A stretch of DNA of 64,000 nt from Akanthomyces muscarius (Eukaryota; Ascomycota; Sordariomycetes; Hypocreales; Cordycipitaceae), in contig NC_079241.1 of assembly GCF_028009165.1 (NCBI RefSeq), positions 372,001-436,000 on the forward strand, given 5' to 3'. A program made the translations under genes and the position numbers. Of this stretch, positions 43,276 through 53,123 are shown one piece after another. Below the pieces are notes generated by a model. It made no database searches and had not been told where the DNA came from. It saw only the letters and a list, made by a program, of their open reading frames with translations. The stretch's first letter is position 1, and each line of letters opens with the position of its first letter.

Positions 43276-44000
43276 ACCTACAGGCGCAGCATATGTATAT
43301 GTGTATATATAGTAATAGAAACACCAGATGGAAACATCATCATCCGCAACATGTTCGCTTGTCTGCATTCATACATGTGCTCGGTCGCGGCAGAGTGCAA
43401 GCTTGATCTTGGGCAGCGCGTGCTATATGCTCGCCGATGCAATAGCATCCCTACACTCTCACAGTGAGCCTGTCGAGAACAGTTTGCTGGACATCTCAAA
43501 TATCACTGCATCACAATCACTGCCATCACAAACATCAAGCATATGAAGAGGCGTATGGGGGTTGCCGCATTGGGCAGCTTTGCGGAGTTTAGGCTGCACG
43601 TCTGCTCGGGCGAGACATGTGGTAAGCGAGCGCATGCGCCCAATGGGGTCGCTGCCAATGCTTCGCACTTCTTATCTAGCGTAGGCTGCTGTTGAACAGT
43701 GTGTGTCTCTCCACATGGCCAAGGCGGCAGCTTGCAACCGGGTCCACGGGCAGCTACCGTGACTGACGGAAAGGTTCTGGATTCGGGCCTCCGCCTGCAA
43801 GCCTCGCATGCCAGACTGTGCACCATGTCTTGTCTGCGTGGGGATCTGGCTCACATCGCAGCTGCGCATATCAGAAGAGAGCTAGCTTCACCAGCCAGCA
43901 TCACATCTTTCGGGTCACACTCACACGGCAGGCAAGCACAGCAGGTAGACGTTGCGCGGGCGGAGTCTCTCGGTCTGTGCGGATTCTGGGGAAGCTGTCT

Positions 44001-44024
44001 GCCCATGCCCATGCCCATGCCCAT
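44001..44024. repeat. Four tandem GCCCAT hexamers
   Basis: Exact hexamer repeated four times, in intergenic DNA. A short microsatellite with no obvious role. Confidence 0.9.
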
Positions 44025-44948
44025 GGATCAAACTAGTTCGGCCGACTCTTTACCCCGCGAAATCAAAACGATGGGCCACGTCCGCTGGCGTCGCACCGAC
44101 AGGCGAGGGCGCAGTGGATAGGGCGGTTTGGGGAAGATGCAGGCTGTGTATCCATTTGCAAAATGTGGCTGCGCCGGTTGCTGATAGCACAGTTTCTTAA
44201 TTGCTGGTGATTTGGTTGGACGGTCGGGTTGCAAGTGCCGTGGCGACAGGCTGGGTGGCAGAGCTAGTGGTGGGGGCATGCAGTTCTAGATGCATCTTGC
44301 GTGGTGGTGTGTGGCACGGAGCTTGAGAGATTGTGCTTGTGAGGGGTCGTTGATGGAATGCCAGTGCTACCGTGTCCGTTGCGGGGAGAAGTCGTGCATG
44401 TACGAGACGAGAGACTGTTGCGCGCAGCCGAAGATTGTTCGACAGTTGCAGTGCTTGCTTTGTCTAGTTTCCCAACAGAGTGTCGCAGGGAGCTAGCTGG
44501 TGGTTTATACTCGACGGCAGGTTCTACCAGTAGATTGCAGAGCGGAACGGCCGGAGATGGCGTGAGGAGCACGGCAAAGCGAACCATACGCAGATGAGGA
44601 TGACGCATAGTGGTGCTGGCAGAGAGTGCGAATGGGCTGACGAGGGCGACGGCGAATCTGGGAGACCCTGGCGAGCGGGGCGTCGGACCAGCATGGCAGA
44701 TCTAGAGCGGAGAATGTGCAAGGTGCAAAGCCCAAGGGTCAGAGAATGGCACGAGTAGATGATGCATGGCGGCGGTGCATTGCAGGTGCAGCTGCGAGGG
44801 GCGGGAGCATACGAAAGCGGTAGCCAATATTGATGTTGTGATAGATGCAGCCTCAGGTAGATGAAGAGGCATCGCTATCTGCGCCGAGGGGTGAGCCAGG
44901 GAAAGTGGTGTTTGCACAGTAACGGTGAGGGAGAGGGGAGAGAGGGCT

Positions 44949-44992
44949 GCTGGCACCTCGCTGGCACCTGGCTGGCACCTGGCTGGCACCTG
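44949..44992. repeat. Four tandem 11-bp units
   Basis: Unit GCTGGCACCTG repeated four times; the first copy ends C instead of G. Intergenic minisatellite. Confidence 0.9.
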
Positions 44993-45226
44993 GCAAACAG
45001 CGTCATCAGCGAGCGTCATCGAGGTTAGTAATGTGCAAGTCTCGGGGGCAAAGTGTAGCAACGAGTACGTAAAATGATGCCGCATCAAGTGCCCTTTTTC
45101 GCCTTGCACTTGTTCAACAACTTGCTTCCCGAATTGCTACGAATACCATCTTCTGTACCCGTGGGTATTCTGTACTGGTGCCCGCTCACTGGCCCCACCG
45201 ATCGCGGCGGCCCTCCTGGCCGGCCG

Positions 45227-45240
45227 GCGCTGGCCAGCGC
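45227..45240. repeat. 14-bp GC-rich perfect palindrome
   Basis: GCGCTGGCCAGCGC is exactly self-complementary and sits in a locally GC-rich block with further GGCC motifs. Intergenic; function unknown. Confidence 0.6.
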
Positions 45241-46876
45241 TGGAACCGCACCTGCAGCAAGTGTACCGCCTTGTACTTTTCCTCCAGATTTTCTAGCAAA
45301 GCTACCTTGGGCGACCAGCTTCCCCGCAACAGGGTTCTACGTCACTGATTGGCGCTGCAAACAAGCTTTTGATGATCGGCAGCACCAAGAACAGACCGGT
45401 CTGCTGGCTGCTGGCTGCCGGCTACCGTGACAGAAAGAGCAACGTATCAAAAAACACTCATCATCAAAATGAAACTTTGGTTCAACTACTGACGTGCTGC
45501 GTGTGGCTTCCGCCGTCATCTCGGTAGCACGATGGACTACTGGTACTGACCGGCCGACCGCCTTGTGCATTGCAGTAGTCGGAGCCACAAAGCGCCAGCA
45601 CAGCAGGATGCAAGACAGACAGCAGAGCCCAGACGCTAAAAACAACAAAGACGTGGGCTCATTCCCGTGGCGTGCCCTACTGCCAGTGTCTGCCACCTAG
45701 GTTGCGAGGTAGTTGCGGTGTTGCAGGCCACACGTCGTCTTGTCCGTTTTCGTCACCACGTCGGCCGGGCTCCGGGGGCTACCCACCCACCTTGCTACGC
45801 GGGGAAAGTAACGTCGCCTGTTTGACATTGATTCAATTCCCCTGTCACAGAAAGAAACAATAATACCGGAGACCAGCAGCGAGACTGGATGTCGGGGAGA
45901 CAAGCACACAAGGAGCGTGTTTGCCTGGCCCAGGCCCAGGGTCCATGTCGATCCTACGTCACAGGGAAATGAAACAGCGAGACAGAATGCTTTTTCCCTC
46001 ATTAGATCAAGACAGACAATGCAGACACCAGACCCCTATTATTTACCATTCTGGAAGAATTCCTGGATTTGACGCAGGGTGTCTCGCGTGCCTGTTTGTG
46101 GTGCGTCTGTGACTGCAGTAACGAGCTGCAGCCCACCCAAAGCATCATGGCAGCATGACTACATAGCCCCTCCTTTGCCTGTGTATGCATGGGCACTGTG
46201 TGTCCCTCGACCGTCGGGTGGTGATTAGAGTTGCACAAGATTCTTCGACTGGATTGCGGCAGCGTACCTAGTGCTAGGGACCTCGACAGACGACGACGGG
46301 CGGGGGATCCTTGGCTGCAGAATAGCTCACACAATCGAGATGGTCGCTCCACAGCGCCAACCGAATACCCCAGAAAGCAGGGCTACTTGTGACTGTTAAG
46401 GGCACTCACCACAATGGAGGTACCCTTGTAAGACTCCGGCGTCGGACCAGGTGGTAGAGACCCGAAACAGTCTAGCGCGTTTGCTCTGGCTCTCGGGGCG
46501 GCCTCGCCACTGATGCACTGTAAATAGAGACTTGCACCGCTGTACCTCACTTGCTCACCCTGCAGCAACGCTAAAGCACCCGCTAAAACCGCCAAAGCCA
46601 CCCACCAAGACGCGGCGCCCATCACCACTGCTGCCGCTATTGTTGCTGCCACCCTCCTCCTCTTCTTCATCTCCCCTCTCGTCCCATTTCCATTTCCATT
46701 TCCATCTCTCCCCTCCATCCTTCTTCTCCCACACCCTCTCACTCATTCTCCTACCTTTCCATCTCTCTGTCGCCATATCTCACCATCTCACGCCGTCCCC
46801 ATCTAGTCGCGCCTGCATTGACTAGTCAAGCCCCTCAGCATTCCACTTTCACCGACACCCGCCAAAAAACGTCTTC

Positions 46877-46883
46877 TATATAA
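46877..46883 (+). promoter_or_regulatory. TATA element upstream of the kinase-motif protein gene
   Basis: TATATAA is embedded in a C/T-rich region, about 318 bp before the ATG at 47201. If used, it implies a long 5' leader. Confidence 0.4.
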
Positions 46884-47200
46884 CACCACCAACCCGCCGC
46901 TACCAGCTCGCCTTCCCCTCTCACACTCCTGCTCTTCTACCACCTCTTTTCGTCTCTCCTTCATTTTTCCTTCTCATCGTCGCCCTATCCGTCTCGGCAA
47001 CTTCTCGACTCGACTTTTTTAGCATCTGTTTGCTGTCTACGTACCGCAAACGTCGACTCGCTCGCGCTTCTAAGCGGAGCCCGTTCTTTCAACGCGCCCG
47101 TACGCCCGCCGGCTGTCACAAGCCCGCTCGGCATTCGGCCATCCAACCAAACATCGTCACCGCACCACATTCTTCCGCCTCTCGACACCACGCCCTCACC

Positions 47201-48085
47201 ATGTCCGACAACGCTCCCAGCGCCGGCACCGCCCATCGCCGCAGCTCCATCACCCAGGCCGCCCTCTCCAACCTCTTCCAGCGCGGCCCCTCCAACGCCA
47301 ACGTCCCCCCGCTGCCTGGCGCTCCCAGCATGACGGACCCTCGCGGCCGCCGCCTCTCGGTCAGCACCATCGGCCTTTCCGGCAGCTCCCCCACAAACGC
47401 CGCTGCCTTTGTCCGCCGCGAGAGTGTCTCGACAAACTCCAACTCGGGCTCCATGGACGAGTCGGCCATCGAGGATGACGACTTTGTTCCTGGCAGCGCT
47501 AGAACCGCGCCCAACACGCCATTTGTCCGACGCATGAGCTTTGGTGCCTCCGCCGGCTCCGGCTCCCTGAGGGGTTATCGCCCCTCGGGCAGCCCTGGCA
47601 ACGGTAATACCAACCCAACAACCCCTCCTCCCGTCGGCCAGAACCAGCAGCAGCAGGCCCAGCCGCAGTCCGTTCTTGGCCGCCGCTCCTCCACCAACAA
47701 GTCTCCTCCCATGGCTGCCTCGGCCGCTTGGTCCGTCTCCGGACGCCGCCCAAGTACCGTCCTGTCGTCTTCCCAACCACAGGCAAGCTTCACCATGCAC
47801 AAAAGAGCCCCTTCTGACTATGCAAATTCTCGAGCAGACCAGCAAGGCTTCAACTGGTCCGAACAGTTGAGATCCCGCGCAGAGAGCTCCGTCGCCGGCG
47901 CTCGCCCCTCCTTTTCCCTCGCCTCGGGCTCCCCCCCAAGAATGCCTCATGACCGCGCCCGCTCCGTCTCCGAGATGGCCGCGCCTCCGAACCAGGCCCC
48001 TCCTCCCCCACCGCCCAGGCAGGAAAAGCCCAAACCCGACGCATTCCAGGAGAGAATTCTCAAGGGTGACTTCTACATGGACTGA
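47201..48085 (+). CDS. Ser/Pro-rich conserved-type protein with about nine basophilic kinase motifs
   Basis: The intronless frame gives 294 residues from the ATG at 47201; the longer open frame upstream is C/T-rich leader and was not used. I do not recognise a characterised family, though the sharp start (HRRSSITQAALSNLFQRGP), the FNWSEQLRSRAESS block (217-230) and the end (AFQERILKGDFYMD) look like conserved islands in an otherwise disordered protein. Arg-Arg-x-Ser or similar sites recur at about residues 15, 53, 75, 113, 163, 185, 205, 229 and 255. They fit PKA or other AGC kinases and could become 14-3-3 sites. A Gln-rich stretch (148-156) and a polyproline run (267-272) are also present. 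There is no membrane helix or signal peptide. A role as a phospho-regulated scaffold is inference only. Confidence 0.8.
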   Translation: MSDNAPSAGTAHRRSSITQAALSNLFQRGPSNANVPPLPGAPSMTDPRGRRLSVSTIGLSGSSPTNAAAFVRRESVSTNSNSGSMDESAIEDDDFVPGSARTAPNTPFVRRMSFGASAGSGSLRGYRPSGSPGNGNTNPTTPPPVGQNQQQQAQPQSVLGRRSSTNKSPPMAASAAWSVSGRRPSTVLSSSQPQASFTMHKRAPSDYANSRADQQGFNWSEQLRSRAESSVAGARPSFSLASGSPPRMPHDRARSVSEMAAPPNQAPPPPPPRQEKPKPDAFQERILKGDFYMD

Positions 48086-49194
48086 GCAATCGAATTGATA
48101 CGCTATATGGCTCGAAACAATTCTTAAACCAAATTCTCGAATTGATTCAATCATCACATGAATGAACAAGTCAATTCATAAATCGACTCAAAACCTACAT
48201 GATTGACCAAGTCAATCTCAACGCACATTTCTGATTCTTGTTGTTATTTTACGGCGATGGATTTTACCTCAAGACCCTTGAGCACCTCATTTGCACTACT
48301 GGCGGATATCAACGGCGCGCGGCACAAAACGTTTCAAACAAAACACATGGCTGTCTCTTTATTGTTGGCCTTTTGGCGGCAAACTTTTTTTTTTTTGTCT
48401 TTTTGTTGAGCGATGGCATCATGCCGTCTCGGGACAGACGGCTTCACAAGCATAACCCACACCTTCGACACATGGCTTTGGTTCATGTACACTACTTGGC
48501 CCAAGTTGGCCCTTATCTGGAATATACTTTATTCGCTGTTGAAATGGTCGGATTTGATGGATGGGACGGACGGATGCAAACAAGACTGGACCGGTTTGCC
48601 TGGCTTTTTTTGTTCGAGAGTTGAAGAATCTCTTTGTCAGATTTGTCTTTCTTCCTGTTAATTTCGGACGGACGTTGGCGTACAAGATTGGCTGGCAGAA
48701 TAGCTGAAATGGAAATGGTTCAAATGATCAATCCGGTTACACGTGTGACAGCTACAATACAGGATACATCTGCAGACAAATCACTAGACTGGTTCAATAT
48801 GAGTGGCAGGTACAATGAACAGTATATTCCTGTCAAATTACTAGACTGCTTCAACAAGAATGATTGGCACAATGAACAGTATAGTCCCAGCCAAATGACC
48901 AACCCGATTAAATACAAGCATCAGCTGCAACGACTAGTGTGTTTTTCAAGTGCTGCAATGACGTGACTGTTTCGGCACAGTGCGGCGTCGTGTATACATG
49001 ATTTCATTATATTTGCAGAGTGGTATCTTGATCATAAGCCAGCCTTGGGTCCCCCAGATTCTATGTTCCCATTATATATTTGTACACTATACACGTCCAT
49101 CTCCCGTATCCATACTCTTACAATCCACCGACGGCCCACATCCAACCCCAGCATACACTTGCCATTTCTCTTCTCTTCTCTCCCCTCCTCCACT
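48086..49194. other. Convergent spacer with a 57-bp minisatellite
   Basis: 3' flanks of the gene ending at 48085 and of the transcription factor gene. It contains a 41-bp-spaced imperfect repeat at about 48155 and 48196 (ACATGA.TGA.CAAGTCAAT) and the 57-bp repeat array described separately. The T-rich tract at about 48387-48397 may be part of a polyadenylation region. The open frame 48634-48966 crosses the array; coding status is unproven. Confidence 0.55.
48722..48920. repeat. Degenerate ~57-bp tandem repeat, about 3.5 copies
   Basis: Copies start at about 48722, 48778, 48835 and 48893 (spacings 56, 57 and 58). The two best copies share AAAT.ACTAGACTG.TTCAA and a common block ACAATGAACAGTATA. 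The first and last are more diverged or partial. A 57-bp unit equals 19 codons, and on the plus strand the two best copies read as similar 19-residue units (SLDWFN...YNEQY and LLDCFN...HNEQY). Confidence 0.75.
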
Positions 49195-49498
49195 TCAAAA
49201 GGTAAACATGTTGGGGTCCGGAATCCCCTGAAACATGTCCGTCCAGAACTGGTCGTTGGTCGCCGCGCTGCCGTCCAGCCCCTCGATCGCGCCCATGCCC
49301 ATGGCCGTCGGGAAGTCGCCGGCCATGGCGCCGGCGTCGAATCCATTGCTGGACAGCATGGCCTCGGCGATCCACGGCGGGTAGGTGGCGGCGGCGGCGG
49401 CGCTCCCATCACCGCTCGTCGTGGTGAATGCCGTGGCGCTGCTGCTGCTCTCGGCGCCGGTAGACGCGGCGCCTGCATCGTGGAAGAAGGGCTGTTGG

Positions 49499-49566
<68 letters not shown>

Positions 49567-51852
49567 TCGGTAATATCCAAATGGCGAAGACGCGCTGCCT
49601 GGATTATTGCTCGGATCGCTACCCGTCGCGACCTCGGAGAGCAGATGCAGCGGTGTGTTGGCCTGCATCGGCTGCTGCTGCTGGTGGTACTGCGGTGTCT
49701 GCGTCTGCTGCTGCTGCCCTGGACTGCGGTTCTCCTGCGCACCAGCACCGCCCCCGTCCATCGTCTTGCCCTGCTTCACGAACCAGCTCCTCAGCATGGC
49801 CAGCACGACCAGGAACTTGCTCGCGGGCCGGCACCTGTCATCCGCCGCCGTCTTGCGAAACTTGTCGAGCAGCGCGTCGAGGTGCTCCTGGACGCGCATG
49901 CTCTCCCTCGTGAAGACGGCGCCAAAGTCGCTCCCCGCCGACGAAGCGCTGAAGAACATCTTCATCAGGACGACGACGGCGTACGCCACGCGCACAAAGT
50001 TGAAGACGGGCAGGCAGCGGATGCTCTCCACCTCGAGGCCCAGAAACGTCGCAAAGATGCCGTTGATGGCCGCGAGGCACGACGTCAGCGCGTTGACGTG
50101 CTGCGCCGACAGCGGCTGCTCCGCGTCGCGCACCAGCCCGTCGCGCAGCGCGTCCGTGCTGAACCCCCCGCCGCCGACCTCGCTGTAGTTGTCGGCGTGC
50201 AGCACCGTCTCGTGCATGTACAGGTTCAGCAGGTCGAAGCCGATGCGCAGCGTCGCCTGCATGCGCTCGGGCGGCACGCCCGCCTTGTACCGCTCGAGGT
50301 CGCGCTCCAGCGCCCGCAGCGCGTACTGCGTGCGCGCGTCGGCAATGTCGACGACGGCGTCCGGGTCGTCCATCGACAGCTGCGTGCCAATCTGCTCGCC
50401 GAGGTGGTGCGTCCACACGAGGTGGCAAAAGTACTTGTCCGTGGGCGCCGCGTCGGCCGCGCTCTCGAGCACGGCCATGGACTCGGCCATGAACTTTGTC
50501 CAGCGAATCAGGTTCGGCCGGTGCAGCGACATGGCCGTGTTGGACGAGAGGTAGTAGCAAGTCAGCCACGTCCGGCGCGCCTCCAGGCTCGTCGGGTCTG
50601 GCGGCGGCGCCTTCCGCGAGGGGTCCCCCACGCGCCAGCTCATGCTCGCGGGCGTTGCCGTCGCTGCCGCCTGGTTCCTGCGTACCCTGCCGTTCGTCTT
50701 GCGTCCGAGACCAATGTCAATCGCCATGACGGCCGAGATGTGGATGAGCTGGTAAAACTTGAGCTCCTCAAAGTACTCCGGCGGCCAGTACCAAATCACC
50801 GCCACGTTGAGCGCCTGCACGAGCTCGAGCGTCTTCTCGCCCGTGACAATGACCTTTTGCGCAAAGATCTGCATCAGCTCCCTCTGCAGCACCCGCTGCA
50901 GCGCGTGGTCCTCCCCCGCCGCCGCCGCCATGACCGCCAGGAACAGGATCGGCCGCGTCCGGCGCAGCTCCGCAATCGTCGTGCTCGGCGGGAACACCAC
51001 GCCCGGCAGGTGCCGCATCATCTGCGACTTGTACCGCGAAAACAGCCGCGCGGCCAGCTCGAGCGGCACCAGCCCGCGGTCGACCACGTCGCCGTCGGCG
51101 GAGCGGGACGCGTACGCCGGCCAGCCGACCGACGCGGCCGCGGCCGAGGGCTGTCTGTCGTCGTCCACTGCGCGGGTGTGTCGGTTTCCTGCTGGGGCTG
51201 CGTGCTGTTGTTGTTGCTGTCCGCTTTGCGCACTGCTGCTGCTTCCGCCGCCGCCGCCGCCTTCTTGCGCGTGGTGGCGGGGGCTGTCGTCCATGGCCTT
51301 GCGCTTGCGGCCCGCCATGGAAATCAGCTGCTGAAAGTGACTGTCCTGGTCTGCCGGGCGGCCGGTCTCCCACGGCGCCACTTCCATGTCCCAGTTCCGA
51401 TGCTCCTGTCCCCTGCCGTGTCGCGCCGGCGGCGTCTCCTGCTGCTGCACCCCGCCGCCGCCGACGCTGCCTGTTCTGGCCTGCAAGCTCGCCGTCAGGG
51501 CGTCAATCTTCTTCTCCAGCTCCGACACTCGACTGTCCGTCTTCTTCTGGCGCTTCCTCGTCGGCGCCGTGACGACGCAGTTCCGCCCCGCCTTCTTGCA
51601 CCGCTTGCACGGACCCTCGTTGGGGTCCGGCTCGCACCGCACCTTGAGGCCGCGACAGGCCTCGCACGCACGGAGCTTCTTGGGGTCAGCACCGTCTGCA
51701 GCGGCCGCGCCGGGCGCTTGCGCAGGGGATCCCGATGAAGGCCCGGCGAGGCTGGCGGTGCCGGGCGTGCCGTGCGACGGCGACGGCGACGGTGTGGGCG
51801 AGTCTCCTCCGCTGGACGCGTAGCCCGCCCCTGAGCCGCTCTCGTCCGTCAT
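49195..51852 (-). CDS. Zn2Cys6 transcription factor with polyglutamine tract
   Basis: The intronless frame encodes 885 residues from the ATG at 51852; the open frame extends upstream but has no better ATG. Fungal zinc-cluster factors bind DNA as dimers at CGG-type sites. The cluster C-x2-C-x6-C-x8-C-x2-C-x6-C lies at 63-92 (CEACRGLKVRC...CKRCKKAGRNC), followed by a basic linker (RKRQKKTDSR) and a coiled-coil dimerisation helix (VSELEKKIDALTASLQ). The linker and helix resemble the War1-type weak-acid-stress regulator group; this is from pattern memory. A fungal-specific regulatory domain follows (about 300-640: ELAARLFSRYKSQMM, RTWLTCYYLSSNTAMSLHRPNLIRW). The C-terminus is Gln/Ser-rich with 22 consecutive Gln (about 763-784) and ends in a hydrophobic/acidic segment (FWTDMFQGIPDPNMFTF) that looks like an activation domain. 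Confidence 0.9.
49501..49566. repeat. CTG/CAG trinucleotide repeat, 22 units, in coding sequence
   Basis: CTG on the plus strand (CAG in the gene) repeated 22 times, with one TTG interruption at 49552-49554. It encodes the polyglutamine tract of the zinc-cluster factor and is likely length-polymorphic. Confidence 0.95.
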
Positions 51853-53123
51853 TTTGCTGATGATCCTTTCTTCTTCCTCCTGCTGGGGCTGAGTTCCCTC
51901 AGGTCGCAGCGCCACACAAACGCCCGCCCGCCGATGGAGGTGTCAAGATCGGTTCGGTCCACCTTCCAGGTCGTGGTTTTGCGGCTGTGCTGGTAGGCGC
52001 CCCGAATTAATGGCGGCTAAATTGCCACAAAAAAATAGTAGCCAATGTCTTGCAAGCTTATTTCCTGCTGGGCTGGCGCGCGACGGGCCCGGCGTGTCGC
52101 TGGCAAAGACAGATGAATCAGAGTGACCCAGTATGAACTTTTTGGTGGGAGCACGGAGGTTGGAGGCGCCGAGATACCGACTGTGAGCGATGCTCTTGGC
52201 TCCGTGCCTCTGACGTATCTTTTTGGGGGCGGCGAAGGTGGAATGGGATTAGTCAGCCGAATCACGATACCAGGAATTGGCTGCGTGCTTGTCGAGGTCA
52301 GACCGACAAGGCTGCTAGGGACATGTTGAACGGCAAACGGACATTAAAGGAGCGCAATGGCTCGGAGAATGTGTCGATTTGCGCTCGGTCGAGCGTAAGA
52401 AGCAGCTCGGACTTGCAATGAGACTCGCGTCCGAAGACGCATAGGACTAGTCCGTCTCGGTCCCGTCGGACACGAGTTCATGGGCGCTGCGCTAGCCAAT
52501 GCAAGTTATGCACCAAGTTGAGATGCTTCCCGCCATTGATACATTCACCAATCCACAGCCATCCTTAAGAATTAAGTGTCATTATTCTGTAATTAGTTGT
52601 CGTTTTCCCTAAAATCCGAAAGACGAAAACAAAAGCATGAGTGCAGGAAACAAAGACCATCGCGAGAGGATGCGACATGTCATGGGTAGTATGATGCATC
52701 AAGTAGAGAAGAATAGTTGACAAAGTCAAATCCAAGGGGACAAAAAGAGATCTCGTCATCAGGATGCAGGTCCTCCTGTGAATACCCAAGTGAAAATATG
52801 TCAAAATAACAAAACTCGACCAGTCGAGTTTCGTCCGACAGTACAAAACGCCGCGCTTGTCCTAAGCCCAAACAAATACATAAAGTGTAGCCTCCCAAAC
52901 TGTGTATATAACTGGCATTGCGTTCCTCTCTTCTTCTCAAAATCCTCTTTGCGTCAAATTCAAATCGCATAAAATTCTCCAGAACAGAGTGGTATCGCTG
53001 TCCACCCGTTGAGCTTGGGTATGAGGGCGGGACTGGAACAGAAAGCTGCAAGTAGAAACAAATAAATCATTCTGGTATCGTGTGAAAAACGCCAATTTCC
53101 GTTATGGTGTGTAGAGACGGCCC
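51853..53123. other. Intergenic between the zinc-cluster factor start and the RhoGAP 3' end
   Basis: It contains the upstream region of the transcription factor gene and, at the right, probably the 3' UTR of the RhoGAP gene. A 123-codon ORF on the minus strand (53051-52680) has no domain and most likely lies in that UTR. Nothing else was seen. Confidence 0.5.

Larger units (their letters stand above)
43276..47200. other. Intergenic, 3.9 kb, including a long pyrimidine-rich leader
   Basis: Contents: a (GCCCAT)4 run (44001-44024), four 11-bp tandem units (44949-44992), a 14-bp palindrome (45227-45240), a (CCATTT)3 run near 46685, and from about 46640 to 47030 a strongly C/T-rich plus strand with TATATAA at 46877-46883. 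The C/T-rich part is likely the promoter and 5' leader of the gene at 47201. No gene is supported in the rest. Confidence 0.5.

Noticed and set aside
49045..51738. 897-codon ORF opposite the zinc-cluster factor
   Set aside because: Antisense shadow of GC-rich coding sequence; no domain, and the sense strand has a complete Zn2Cys6 protein.
52680..53051. 123-codon minus-strand ORF downstream of the RhoGAP gene
   Set aside because: Most likely 3' UTR; no domain or independent promoter seen.
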